DNA from: an uncultured Lachnospiraceae bacterium
Lineage (GTDB): Bacteria > Bacillota > Clostridia > Lachnospirales > Lachnospiraceae
Length of the DNA: 55,028 nt
NCBI GenBank assembly: GCA_902775485.1
Contig: CACYMJ010000012.1
Span: 1-55,028 of the forward strand
Direction: 5' to 3'
Within the stretch, counting starts at the first letter, position 1. Each line of letters begins with the position of its first letter. Shown here piece after piece: positions 7,691-16,176 of the stretch. A model generated the notes under the pieces. The model ran no database searches. It had not been told where the DNA came from and saw nothing but the letters and a program-made list of their open reading frames with translations. Both the position numbers and the translations under genes were made by a program.

Positions 7691-8326
7691 TTATTTGCTT
7701 TGAATAAGCTCTTCATCTCTTGCGTATATCCTGTTAAACTGCCGGATGTGCGCTTCCATTGTTTTTAGTGCCTCAGCTTCACGTTCAGGCTCTCGATCGC
7801 ATATGGTCAACAGCATATATATCGGTGCATAAAAATGCAATGTCATGATATTCACATCCTCTGTCTGCAAAACACCCGCAGTAACCATAAGACCTAACAG
7901 CATTCCCTGATATGAAAGCGGGTCATCCACATACTTTTTCGTATACACATCCGCGAGTTTTTTGTCATGAAACTGTTCGATCGTGAGCATCTTGCGGAAA
8001 CGCTTTGTATAGTCGTCATGCAGGAAATAAAGAAACAGGTTGTTCCCAAGAGCGATCAATTCGTCTTCCGATATATGCTTATAGATTTCGGCATCGGCTG
8101 CAGCGTTCGTCCCGTCGATCCGTAATGCGCCGGCCTCTTCCGAAAACCGCCTGTTCATCTCTTCAACAATTGCATTGAATATAGCCTGCTTGCTTTTATA
8201 ATGCTTGTATAGCGACGGGGCTTTAATGCCTACTCTTTCCGCAATATCCGCGACAAAAACATTTGCATATCCCTTTTCGGAAAACAGCGTCAGTGCTTCA
8301 TCGAGTATTCTGTGCTTAGTATCCAT
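7691..8326 (-). CDS. TetR-family transcriptional regulator
   Basis: About 211 residues. The DNA-binding domain is RILDEALTLFSEKGYANVFV followed by ADIAERVGIKAPSLYKHYKS, an exact TetR_N pattern with recognition helix KAPSLYKHY. The C-terminal ligand domain is less conserved. Start set at MDTKHR, with GAGG about 7 nt upstream. It heads a two-gene leftward unit with the flavodoxin at 6946-7665. Two near-identical palindromes lie directly upstream and are its probable autoregulatory sites. Confidence 0.9.
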   Translation of the reverse strand: MDTKHRILDEALTLFSEKGYANVFVADIAERVGIKAPSLYKHYKSKQAIFNAIVEEMNRRFSEEAGALRIDGTNAAADAEIYKHISEDELIALGNNLFLYFLHDDYTKRFRKMLTIEQFHDKKLADVYTKKYVDDPLSYQGMLLGLMVTAGVLQTEDVNIMTLHFYAPIYMLLTICDREPEREAEALKTMEAHIRQFNRIYARDEELIQSK

Positions 8327-8380
8327 CCTTTTTCCTCTTTTCTTACGCATGATAGATCTGTTATTTTCTAATCATCGCGT

Positions 8381-8398
8381 GGCTAATTAGGATTAGCC
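8381..8398. promoter_or_regulatory. palindromic operator O1 for the adjacent TetR regulator
   Basis: GGCTAATTAGGATTAGCC, a palindrome with 8-bp arms (GGCTAAT..ATTAGCC) about 55 bp upstream of the TetR start. A second copy lies 26 bp to the right. Confidence 0.75.
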
Positions 8399-8406
8399 TT
8401 ATTGTA

Positions 8407-8424
8407 GGCTAATTTGGATTAGCC
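8407..8424. promoter_or_regulatory. palindromic operator O2 for the adjacent TetR regulator
   Basis: GGCTAATTTGGATTAGCC differs from O1 at one central base. The 26-bp centre-to-centre distance, about 2.5 helical turns, puts the two sites on opposite faces of the helix. Both lie in the divergent region between tetR and the papain-like lipoprotein gene, so both genes could be affected. Confidence 0.75.
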
Positions 8425-8534
8425 GTCAAGAGCAAAAAAGGCAAAAATACCTGCCGGCGAAATTATTCCAATATCAGGATTTCCTGCACGTATGTTATAA
8501 TAACTCCGTAATAACGGCATTATGAGGACACCAC

Positions 8535-9830
8535 ATGAAAAGCAGAACCGGCGGTAATTATATAAGGTTTACGATCCTGTCTGTCATCGCGGCCATCTCG
8601 CTTTGCGGATGCACGATCAATGTCTCAATCTCACCTCCGCCCTTAAAAGAGCCTGCAGCCGGCGAAAAAAACAGCCTTATCAGACCCCGTTCCACCGAAC
8701 ACACATACGTTCATGGCGCGGACGGATACTATAATCTTTCGGAAGACGGTGTGGACTTTGAACTTGTCCCGCAGATCAGCGGTACCTGCTGGATCTGCGC
8801 CGCTTCCTGTGCGATGACAACGGGCTGTCAGATAGCGCATGGCAAAAATATTGTATTTGACCAGATCAGCCTCCTTCGGGAAATATACGATGACGATAAG
8901 GAAGAAGGCGTATTTATTGCCGAAGGTATAAATAAGGAAAAATTCGGAGGCTCCGTCTTATTTGTCATGAACGAACTGAGCCGGGGATTTGGGGACAACC
9001 TTGCACTGGATAGAGCGATCGATGCAAAAAACTGGACAGCAGACGAAGTAAAGGACGGCATCCGCAGGTTCGGGGCTCTTTATATCGGCATCCCGGACAC
9101 TGACAGCTATAAGGGAAACCACGATAATTATTATACGATGAACAATCCGGCTCCTGATGAGAATGATTTTGATCATTCCATAGCCATTCTCGGCTGGGAT
9201 GATGATTTTCCCAAAGAATATTTTAACGTGGAAGCATCCCGAGACGGTGCATGGATCACTTACAACAGCAATTATCCCCTTGATTATGTATATGTATCCT
9301 ATGATACACCGTTCGATCAGCTCTATGACACTCCGTTTTTTCTGTCCGTAACGGATGACTATTCCAAGGTACTCTCACACGACTGCGGCTGCTGGCTTAA
9401 AGATCCGGTCAGTACCAAAGATACGACTACAACTGCAAATATCTTCAAGGAAAAAGGTACGCTTGCGGCAGTAGGAACGTATGTCCTTGCCAATGATCAG
9501 GACCTTTTGATACAGATCCTGACGCCCGATCTGACCAAATGCCTGTATTCGCAGGAATGTCATGCAGACCTTAGAGGCTATCACGTCTTCGAACTGGATA
9601 CTCCCATGGATGTTGAAGAATACGCTCTTGCCGTTTCCTATCCGAAGGGAGCCTGTGTTGAAGGAGAGTCGCTGGATCTGGATAAGGGGATCCATATCCG
9701 GATAACAAGTAAAAAAGGCCAGTCTTTTATACTGCTTGACGGCAAATGGCTGGATATGAGCGAAAAAGCGACATGGGACAAGATTGGATGCGTAACCAAT
9801 AATGCCTGTATCAAAGCTTTATATAAATAA
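8535..9830 (+). CDS. papain-like (C1) cysteine peptidase lipoprotein with lectin-like domain
   Basis: A 431-residue extracellular lipoprotein. The signal peptide runs to lipobox LCGC with Cys26 lipidated. The papain domain follows: QISGTCWICAA holds the catalytic Cys85 (the usual G-S-C-W is G-T-C-W here), DFDHSIAILGWDDD holds His214 and WITYNSNYP holds the Asn. The region after about residue 255 matches the lectin-like domain that follows C1 domains in clostridial surface peptidases, with Cys-containing loops SHDCGCW and LYSQEC. Expected role: surface peptide hydrolysis or processing. All active-site residues are present. A strong bidirectional terminator follows. Confidence 0.88.
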   Translation: MKSRTGGNYIRFTILSVIAAISLCGCTINVSISPPPLKEPAAGEKNSLIRPRSTEHTYVHGADGYYNLSEDGVDFELVPQISGTCWICAASCAMTTGCQIAHGKNIVFDQISLLREIYDDDKEEGVFIAEGINKEKFGGSVLFVMNELSRGFGDNLALDRAIDAKNWTADEVKDGIRRFGALYIGIPDTDSYKGNHDNYYTMNNPAPDENDFDHSIAILGWDDDFPKEYFNVEASRDGAWITYNSNYPLDYVYVSYDTPFDQLYDTPFFLSVTDDYSKVLSHDCGCWLKDPVSTKDTTTTANIFKEKGTLAAVGTYVLANDQDLLIQILTPDLTKCLYSQECHADLRGYHVFELDTPMDVEEYALAVSYPKGACVEGESLDLDKGIHIRITSKKGQSFILLDGKWLDMSEKATWDKIGCVTNNACIKALYK

Positions 9831-9836
9831 CGATGA

Positions 9837-9868
9837 TAAAAGGAGCGGGTTTAAAGCCGCTCCTTTTA
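9837..9868. terminator. bidirectional rho-independent terminator
   Basis: Stem AAAAGGAGCGG / CCGCTCCTTTT with loop GTTTAAAG, flanked by A and T runs. It separates the convergent C1 peptidase and HPr-like genes. Confidence 0.9.
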
Positions 9869-9893
9869 CGTCCGGTTTTGTATCTAAGGAAGC

Positions 9894-10130
9894 TTATGCG
9901 GAAAGCTTGCCTATTTCTTTTTCAATATATGAAACCTGCGATTCCAAGTAGCCGTCGATCTCAACGTTCGCTTCATCCAGCGGAAGGTACAATATGTTTG
10001 ATATAACCGCTCTCATATCTCCGTGAAATCCGTTCTGGTTGATCTTTCCTTTGATGCCGTATCTGTCTGCTATCTTTTTGAGTGCTATAAGGTCTTTTAC
10101 CGAATCAAGCTTTACCGAATAATTTAACAT
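9894..10130 (-). CDS. HPr-like small protein
   Basis: A 78-residue protein (MLNYSVKLDSVKDLIALKKI start). The pattern of strand, helix (VKDLIALKKIADRYG), strand, then GDMRAVISNILYLPLDEANV and EIDGY resembles the HPr fold of PTS phosphocarrier relatives, where the second part corresponds to the AKSIMGVLSL helix region. The conserved active-site His is not evident near residue 15, so phosphotransfer is doubtful. AGGAGGG precedes the ATG. Short, single gene. Confidence 0.55.
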   Translation of the reverse strand: MLNYSVKLDSVKDLIALKKIADRYGIKGKINQNGFHGDMRAVISNILYLPLDEANVEIDGYLESQVSYIEKEIGKLSA

Positions 10131-10305
10131 ATCAATCCCTCCTTTTATGATCACTGTATTGTCTTAATACTTGTATTTTTCTTTTTCTGATTATATGATA
10201 AACGTATGGAGCATATATTAAAAGTACATATGCAGACAGATTATATAACGATTAAGACATAATATAATGGCAATTTTCGCTTATTTTCGGAGATAATATA
10301 AGGAT

Positions 10306-11214
10306 ATGATCGTAAACTACAACTTTTCAACAGACGAGAACAACAGGGAATCTATTCCTTCAACCAGGGATTTTCCCTTCGTAATAAAGTATACCGACTT
10401 TTCCAACATGACAGGCGGGATCGCAGCCTGGCATTGGCACGATTTTTTCGAATTGACCATTCCTCTTCATGACGGCATGATCCTTCAGACGCCAAACCGT
10501 TCGATCGGACTGGACTGCGGGGAAGCCGCCTTTGTAAACTCAAATATGCTCCATACGGTAAGCTGGTCAGATGACCCGCCAAGCAAATCCTGCTATACAT
10601 TCTTTTTTGACAGATCAATTATCGCAGGGGAATACGGGAGCGTTTTCGAAGAAAAATACGTCAATCCCATAACCATGTGCAGGGATCTGGACTGTTTTCC
10701 GATCAGGCCTCACAATAAGGCCGGTCTTAGGATGATGACCCTGATAGACGATATGGTCTCATATTTTACGACAGAAGAATTCGGATACGAAATGAACTCC
10801 CGCTCCGCACTTTCCGAACTTTGGCTGATACTGCTCGAAGAGACAACGAATTTGCGAAAAAGTTCCAAAAGTATGGATCCGACCGACAGCATGAGAATGA
10901 AACAGATGATGAATTATGTTCACGATCATTTCCGGGAAAAGATATACCTTGAAGAGATCGCTTCATCCGCCGGGATCAGTCCTCGCGAATGCGCAAGATG
11001 CTTTAAACGCCAGATAGGTTTTACTCCGATGGATTATCTCAACCAGTACAGGGTACGAATGGCCGCAGAAGAACTTAAGACGAGCAGCAAATCAATCTCT
11101 GCCATAGGAGAAGAATGCGGTTTTGCATCTGACAGTTATTTCGGTAAGATCTTCAGGCAGTATATGGAATGTTCCGCACGTGAGTATCGCAGGAAAATGC
11201 GTTCCGACGATTGA
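10306..11214 (+). CDS. AraC-family transcriptional regulator
   Basis: A 302-residue regulator. Residues about 40-120 form a cupin-like sensor domain (WHWHDFFELTIPLHDGMILQ, then GEAAFVNSNMLHTV). The C-terminal AraC DNA-binding domain holds two helix-turn-helix units: REKIYLEEIASSAGISPREC and ISAIGEECGFASDSYFGKIF, ending in the signature FRQYMECSAREYRR. The W-H-W-H-x-x-F-E pattern suggests a sugar or small-ligand sensor of the type common in Lachnospiraceae. Divergent from the HPr-like gene. Its target is not clear. Confidence 0.92.
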   Translation: MIVNYNFSTDENNRESIPSTRDFPFVIKYTDFSNMTGGIAAWHWHDFFELTIPLHDGMILQTPNRSIGLDCGEAAFVNSNMLHTVSWSDDPPSKSCYTFFFDRSIIAGEYGSVFEEKYVNPITMCRDLDCFPIRPHNKAGLRMMTLIDDMVSYFTTEEFGYEMNSRSALSELWLILLEETTNLRKSSKSMDPTDSMRMKQMMNYVHDHFREKIYLEEIASSAGISPRECARCFKRQIGFTPMDYLNQYRVRMAAEELKTSSKSISAIGEECGFASDSYFGKIFRQYMECSAREYRRKMRSDD

Positions 11215-11269
11215 GCATCACCAAAACCGAAATATCTTTTCTGTACCCTGATCACGGATCTTAACCCGA

Positions 11270-12112
11270 TCAGGATGTCTTTTTTACAAAAATCTTCCCT
11301 TCTGCTTCCGGATCATCCATGATTATCTCACCGACAGATTCTGCGTTGATACATCCGCTTCGCGGATTCTTGATACTTACTACATGCGAAACGATCGTTG
11401 CCTGTAATTCCGATTTTTCAAACGAAAGATCACAGTCCTCCATGCGGCAATTGATGAGCTTTAAGTCCTTACAATAGCACAGCGGCTGTGTCCCGATGAT
11501 GGTACAGTTTTCAAATGTCACATTCTCGCAGTACCATGCAAGATATTCTCCGTTTACAACGCTATCCCTTACGGTCACATTCTTAGCATGCCAGAATGCA
11601 TCTTTTGTATTAAATTCGCAGTTGGTAAAAACCGAATCCGAGATATACTGAAATGAGTATTTCCCTTCAAGCTTTACATGGTCAAATTTCAGATGATCCG
11701 AACGCATCATAAAATATTCACTCTGTACGTTTGTATCCTTCATATCAATCCCCCGTACCGACCATCCAAACTCAGGGGATATGATATCGCAGTTTTGTAT
11801 GTTTACGTGTTCGCATTCCCTTAGCGCCTTTATCCCGAAAATCTTCGTGTCCGTGATCACAACATCCTCGGTATACCACAGTGCTGCACGGCAGGACTCC
11901 GTCATCTCGCTTCCCGATATCCTAAGCCCCCTGTTGTGCCAGAACGGATACCGTAAATTGAAAAAGCAATCCCGTATGACAATATCCGCACTTTCCTTAA
12001 ATGCGCTTTCACCGTCCGCCGGTCCGTCAAAATGGCAGTTTATCGCCTCCACATCCCTGCTGGCGTATAAAGCTCTTTCTTCATCAAATGTCTGACCTGT
12101 TATTGTCTTCAT
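11270..12112 (-). CDS. DUF3737 family protein (right-handed parallel beta-helix)
   Basis: A 280-residue protein built of short pentapeptide-like strands such as AINCHFDGP, VIRDCFFNLRYPFWHNRGLR, VVITDTKIFGIKALRECEHV, NVTVRDSVVNGEYLAWYCEN and LINCRMEDCDLSF. This is the DUF3737 pattern, cytoplasmic beta-helices often encoded near AraC regulators. Function unknown. A short stem (CCTGATC / GATCAGG, 11247-11274) overlaps its stop codon. Convergent with the AraC gene. Confidence 0.88.
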   Translation of the reverse strand: MKTITGQTFDEERALYASRDVEAINCHFDGPADGESAFKESADIVIRDCFFNLRYPFWHNRGLRISGSEMTESCRAALWYTEDVVITDTKIFGIKALRECEHVNIQNCDIISPEFGWSVRGIDMKDTNVQSEYFMMRSDHLKFDHVKLEGKYSFQYISDSVFTNCEFNTKDAFWHAKNVTVRDSVVNGEYLAWYCENVTFENCTIIGTQPLCYCKDLKLINCRMEDCDLSFEKSELQATIVSHVVSIKNPRSGCINAESVGEIIMDDPEAEGKIFVKKTS

Positions 12113-12244
12113 GCTATTGTGAAATTCCTTTATTTCAGTTCCGCGAAGTCACAACGGATTATACAACATCATTTGCATTAGGCGCCGTAACTGTAAGGAT
12201 CAGCTTTTATGTTTTTTGTATGATCGAGCGCAATACACCGGTGC

Positions 12245-13054
12245 TCAGTCTGCCATTCGTTCGATCAGGTTGTTTACGATATCCGGAGCGTCCGTATTGG
12301 AATTGTGCCCGGCCTCCTTTATCCACTCAATTGGGATCCCCGTTTTTTTATGCCATGCTTTATTATATCTTATGCACGATCCCGCCCTGTCTTTCTCGCC
12401 GCATATAAGAAGCGCCGGACACCTGACGGCATATGGAAGATCCGCCTCCATCGCTTCTGCCAGTATCTTGAACCCGTGGCCGGAAATGCGGGCATATCTG
12501 TCCTGATCACCGTCATAAACCATCATGATCTCGTGCATGAGTCTTCTTCCGTACTCCGAAACCGCCACACCGTTCGTTCCCGACCTTAGGAGGGCTTTCC
12601 AAGGATAATGCCGGTATACCGGCTCCATTCTCTTTAGCAGCCATATCTCCAAACCCGTTACATATTCCCTCTGCAGCGGAGCCGAATCGATCGACACAAA
12701 TCCACACAGTTTATCCGGAAACAACTGGGCATATGCCTGTCCGACATACCCTCCCATCGACTGTCCAATTATGACAGGATGATCGTAGTTTTCGCGAAGC
12801 AGGATCTCGTTAAGCCACTTTGCCTTATCCATCAGATCAAAATCAAAACGAAACGGCCACGAGGAAGCGTGTCCCGGGGCATCCCACACAAAAACAGGAT
12901 ATTTATCCTCAAAGTATTCTATCTGTTTATCAAATAACCTGTGATCTGCGGTAAGTCCGGGAAGAAAAACCAGCTGCCGGCGGTTGTTTCTTGCGGCATC
13001 ATTTACCCAGTAATGTATGCATCCGCATGGTGTTTCATATATCTTCTCAACCAT
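12245..13054 (-). CDS. alpha/beta hydrolase
   Basis: A 269-residue alpha/beta-fold hydrolase: oxyanion segment FLPGLTADHRLFDKQ, FVWDAPGHASS, nucleophile elbow IIGQSMGGYVGQ (Ser in G-x-S-x-G), CPALLICGEKDRAGS with the acid residue, and EWIKEAGHNSNTDAP with the catalytic His. The triad is complete. Probably an esterase or similar cytoplasmic hydrolase; substrate unknown. The DUF4037 gene lies 36 nt upstream on the same strand. Confidence 0.9.
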   Translation of the reverse strand: MVEKIYETPCGCIHYWVNDAARNNRRQLVFLPGLTADHRLFDKQIEYFEDKYPVFVWDAPGHASSWPFRFDFDLMDKAKWLNEILLRENYDHPVIIGQSMGGYVGQAYAQLFPDKLCGFVSIDSAPLQREYVTGLEIWLLKRMEPVYRHYPWKALLRSGTNGVAVSEYGRRLMHEIMMVYDGDQDRYARISGHGFKILAEAMEADLPYAVRCPALLICGEKDRAGSCIRYNKAWHKKTGIPIEWIKEAGHNSNTDAPDIVNNLIERMAD

Positions 13055-13090
13055 AATATCCTTGCCTTTTCCGCTCCCTCAGATCCGTGC

Positions 13091-14035
13091 TTAAGCCTGT
13101 CCAAGAACCTTTTTTACATCCGCTTCAAGATACGGATTTATCCTCCCGACGAAACCTTTCTCCTTCAGCAATTCGGATATGTCATAACCTATATCTTCCG
13201 CAAGCGCGACTATTCTGTCCTTAAGATTCGGGCGATTCGGTTGATACCTTGTACCTTCCCATGCACCCTCATCGGGCTTTAACCGCGCAAGTTCGTCTAT
13301 TCTCGCCGAAAAAGCACCGTCGGTATCCATCTGCGTTAACACTTTGTATGACCACTTATAATATGGCATATACTTTCTGTTTAACAGGAAAAACAGCTCC
13401 ATCGCAGCCATCATCCCGCCGGTTAGACACACCTGCGCCGCAACAACGTCTCCTCTCGTCATGCACCGCTGATAGTTTACCTGTAACGCCGCAGAATACT
13501 CATGCATCTTCTCGGCTATCCGGATATGCCACACACTGTCCGGATAATAATCGAGCAGCAGCTTCCTGAATCTTGAAAACTGTCCGAGATCATCCCTGAA
13601 TACATTTCCGTTCACTGCAGTGGCAAGGCAGGAATGATCGAGCCTGCGCCACATATCATCCGTCATATTACAGTTATTTGTATCGCAATCGATCTGCAGT
13701 ATATTGGAGTAAAAATCGTGTATTGTCATCACGCCGCGGCGCTCTTTAAGCCTTTCGGTATAAAATGACCTCTCTTTTTGCTCTACAAGCTCATCGTACG
13801 CTTCGGTAAGGTCTTCCCCGATCTGTGCCATATCTTCATCGGTAAGCCACAAACACACACCCGTTCCGAAATCATGATCCCTTGACAGTTCATCATCAAA
13901 GCCGAAACAGTCGCTTCCTTCTCCGGCTATACCGATAGCAATGCGCTCTTCATGACCGGGGAATTTGTCCCGTATCATCGGGGCCACAAGATCATCATAA
14001 AATCTGAAGTTTTTCATCATCTGGGTGTTGATCAT
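13091..14035 (-). CDS. DUF4037 domain protein (nucleotidyltransferase-like)
   Basis: A 314-residue protein. The N-terminus has GIAGEGSDCFGFDDELSRDH followed by DFG, a nucleotidyltransferase-type G-S..D-x-D core (SRDHDFG). The DUF4037 part continues with RRLDHSCLATAVNGNVFRDD, FRKLLLDYYPDSVWHIRIAE and YYKWSYKVL. Related proteins act in aminoglycoside nucleotidyltransferase-like reactions, but no substrate is known for this group. Same strand as the hydrolase that follows. Confidence 0.82.
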   Translation of the reverse strand: MINTQMMKNFRFYDDLVAPMIRDKFPGHEERIAIGIAGEGSDCFGFDDELSRDHDFGTGVCLWLTDEDMAQIGEDLTEAYDELVEQKERSFYTERLKERRGVMTIHDFYSNILQIDCDTNNCNMTDDMWRRLDHSCLATAVNGNVFRDDLGQFSRFRKLLLDYYPDSVWHIRIAEKMHEYSAALQVNYQRCMTRGDVVAAQVCLTGGMMAAMELFFLLNRKYMPYYKWSYKVLTQMDTDGAFSARIDELARLKPDEGAWEGTRYQPNRPNLKDRIVALAEDIGYDISELLKEKGFVGRINPYLEADVKKVLGQA

Positions 14036-14248
14036 TTTCTTAAGTACGGCTGTTTATGTGCTTTTTTCCGTTAACGATACTGTATTCTCATCTTTCATCA
14101 GGCAATATACCGCCGGCGCGTTCTCCGCAAATGCATTATACCAAAATACCGAAAGCAGCGTGATATATTCTGGTTTTTATTTACTTGATACACACTCAAA
14201 ATAATTGTAATATTTTCTGGTCACACGATTATTATCAGGATATATAAG

Positions 14249-14917
14249 ATGAAAAACAGGATCAGTACTATTATTTTTGATATGGACGGGACGGTCCTAA
14301 ATACGCTTGATGACCTTGCGGACTCGGTAAACCATGTATTTTCACAGTTTGGCCTTCCTGCAAGAGAGCGGGACGAATACAGGCGGTTTTTCGGGAACGG
14401 GATCGGATATGCGATGAAATGTGCGGCCCCGGATGATACGTCCGACTCGCTCATAGACCGGATGATCCCCGTATTCAGGCAGTATTATGACAAACACTGT
14501 CTTGATAAGACCCTTCCCTATGCCGGCATACTCGAGCTTATGAAGACATTGCACGATCAGGGCTATAAAATGGCTATCGTGTCAAACAAAATAGACTCCG
14601 CCGTTAAGGAACTTAATGACCGGTTTTTCTCCGAATATATCGGTGTTGCCATCGGCGAAAAGGCCGGTATAAAGAGAAAACCGGCGGCAGATACCGTTAT
14701 GGCGGCACTCGATGAGCTCGGATCATCAATTGATGAGGCTGTTTATATCGGTGATTCGGAAGTTGATGTACAAACCGCAAAAAATGCCAAAATTCCATGC
14801 ATCACAGTCCTCTGGGGTTTCCGGGACAAGGCATTTCTTATAAAAAACGGTGCCACGACATTCGCCTCGACACCTTCCGAAATAGCCGAACTGATCAGGC
14901 AGCCCATTGGGCTTTAA
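14249..14917 (+). CDS. HAD hydrolase, phosphoglycolate phosphatase-like
   Basis: A 222-residue HAD-IA phosphatase: motif I IFDMDGTVLNT, motif II AIVSNK, motif III Lys in KAGIKRKPAAD, motif IV YIGDSEVDVQTAKNA. The helical cap between motifs I and II matches Gph/PgmB-type enzymes. Likely dephosphorylates a small sugar phosphate or phosphoglycolate. Single gene preceded by a 213-bp non-coding region with no clear motif. Confidence 0.9.
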   Translation: MKNRISTIIFDMDGTVLNTLDDLADSVNHVFSQFGLPARERDEYRRFFGNGIGYAMKCAAPDDTSDSLIDRMIPVFRQYYDKHCLDKTLPYAGILELMKTLHDQGYKMAIVSNKIDSAVKELNDRFFSEYIGVAIGEKAGIKRKPAADTVMAALDELGSSIDEAVYIGDSEVDVQTAKNAKIPCITVLWGFRDKAFLIKNGATTFASTPSEIAELIRQPIGL

Positions 14918-14998
14918 TCCCGGAACCGGGCGCCCCCCCCTTCGGGCAGACCGGACCGATATTGATCACCTCTTTTGCAAAATCATGTAATACCGCTA

Positions 14999-15027
14999 TT
15001 GACCAATTCGAACGTATGTTCTATAAT
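14999..15027 (+). promoter_or_regulatory. candidate promoter for the 15058 gene
   Basis: TTGACC at 14999-15004, 17-nt spacer, TATAAT at 15022-15027. Its position shows that the in-frame ATG at 15016, between -35 and -10, is not the true start of the next gene. Confidence 0.65.
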
Positions 15028-15057
15028 GCTCGTGCGGGGAGTTGTTTTGGTGGTGTT

Positions 15058-15351
15058 ATGGGATCAGACGGTAACAGGAACATAGATATGATCTGCCAGC
15101 ACAATGCTGACGGTTCTATAATCCCCCTCAAGCTGCGCATGCTTGATGACGACGGAGCATATCAGGAATACAGGATCCGGGCATATAAAGATCTGTCATA
15201 CAAGGGAAACGTATTTGACATGCCGGATGTGAGCAGGATACATTCGCCCGGAATCTATCCGTTTGAATGCGTGATCGAATGTTTCGGGCACAAACGCATA
15301 CTGAAGCTTTTTTATAACAGCTACGAGCATACCTGGAAACTGCACGGATAA
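15058..15351 (+). CDS. small protein of unknown function
   Basis: A 97-residue soluble protein (MGSDGNRNIDMICQHNADGS start; MICQHN at 15088 is an alternative start with AGG at 8 nt). It is a compact beta-rich domain: IIPLKLRMLDDDGAYQEYRI, RAYKDLSYKG, SPGIYPFECVIECFGHKRIL, KLFYNSYEHTWKLHG. No family recognised with confidence. A good promoter lies immediately upstream. It converges on the methyltransferase gene. Confidence 0.7.
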   Translation: MGSDGNRNIDMICQHNADGSIIPLKLRMLDDDGAYQEYRIRAYKDLSYKGNVFDMPDVSRIHSPGIYPFECVIECFGHKRILKLFYNSYEHTWKLHG

Positions 15352-15379
15352 TCTTGCGGCATAACCCCGATCCGGATAC

Positions 15380-16024
15380 TCACCCGATCCCGAATATCAT
15401 CACGCGGTTACGATCGTCCTCTTCGCTAAACAGATCGCCGCAATCTATCTCATCATAAAACATCACTTCGGAAATGCCCGATAGCAGCGCGATGAACGAG
15501 TCCTGTGGATAATAGATGAAGATCCTGATATGTCTTTGCACTCTTTCATACGATTCAAGCACTTTCCTTATCACCACCCTGAATGTCTTATACGAGAACG
15601 GATTAAAGAAAAACAGTACATCAGCCGTATCGGGCAGGTCATAATCCTGTGCCTTTACGTTTATGAAATCTATGTCGACTTCCTTTTTCGCATTTTTCCG
15701 GTAGGCAGCCAGATTCGCACAGGCCTTTTCATGGAATTTTTTCACAAGTTCGATACCCGTTGAACGGCATCCGATCCTGTCGGATAAAAAGATGCATACC
15801 CTTCCTTTTCCGCTTCCGTAATCGACTATATGATCATCCGCCGTTATATTTCCCTGTGTGATTATCCTGTCCAAAACGGTGTATGTGGTCGGTTCATACG
15901 CAAGAACATTCGGTGTTTCACACGAATTATCCCTGCCCGTAGTCTCTATGCCAAGTTTTGCATCCTCCAAAAAATCATCAAATGCCATTTTGCCCGTCTC
16001 CGTCTGTGACCCGCTCTTTATCAT
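15380..16024 (-). CDS. class I SAM-dependent methyltransferase
   Basis: A 214-residue methyltransferase. Motif I is HIVDYGSGKGRVCIFLSDRI (G-x-G-x-G), followed by STGIELV and the motif IV-like VLFFFNPFSYKTF. The NPF set resembles amino-methylating enzymes, but the target is not inferable. The second in-frame ATG at 15988 (MAFDDF) has GGAG at 9 nt and may be the true start. Confidence 0.87.
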   Translation of the reverse strand: MIKSGSQTETGKMAFDDFLEDAKLGIETTGRDNSCETPNVLAYEPTTYTVLDRIITQGNITADDHIVDYGSGKGRVCIFLSDRIGCRSTGIELVKKFHEKACANLAAYRKNAKKEVDIDFINVKAQDYDLPDTADVLFFFNPFSYKTFRVVIRKVLESYERVQRHIRIFIYYPQDSFIALLSGISEVMFYDEIDCGDLFSEEDDRNRVMIFGIG

Positions 16025-16040
16025 ACTTCACATAAAGAAC

Positions 16041-16066
16041 CCGGCAAGCGCGCTGTGGCTTGCCGG
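16041..16066 (-). terminator. strong hairpin, probable terminator of the leftward operon
   Basis: Nine-bp stem CCGGCAAGC / GCTTGCCGG. Read leftward it is followed by GGTTCTTT. It lies downstream of the Cys-cluster gene and just ahead of the methyltransferase gene. The T tract is short, so a leader role is possible. Confidence 0.55.
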
Positions 16067-16088
16067 ATGCTTTAAGGGAGGTTTACAA

Positions 16089-16157
16089 ATGAAAAAGAGT
16101 TTTTTGGCTTTATTCTTATCTTTGATATATATATCGGACATATCTTCGATAACTTAA
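16089..16157 (+). CDS. possible 22-residue signal-peptide-like ORF
   Basis: A 22-codon reading frame beginning MKKSFLALFLSLIYIS and ending DISSIT, with AAGGGAGG 7 nt before the ATG. The composition is that of a lone signal peptide or single membrane helix. It may be a short peptide, or the surviving start of a deleted secreted protein. It faces opposite to both neighbours and no clear promoter is visible. Confidence 0.35.
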   Translation: MKKSFLALFLSLIYISDISSIT

Positions 16158-16176
16158 CCTCCTGAATGTGATTTTT

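Noticed and set aside
14933-14940. Run of eight C as phase-variable tract
   Set aside because: It is outside any gene, between the HAD stop and the next promoter; no reading frame would be switched by its length.
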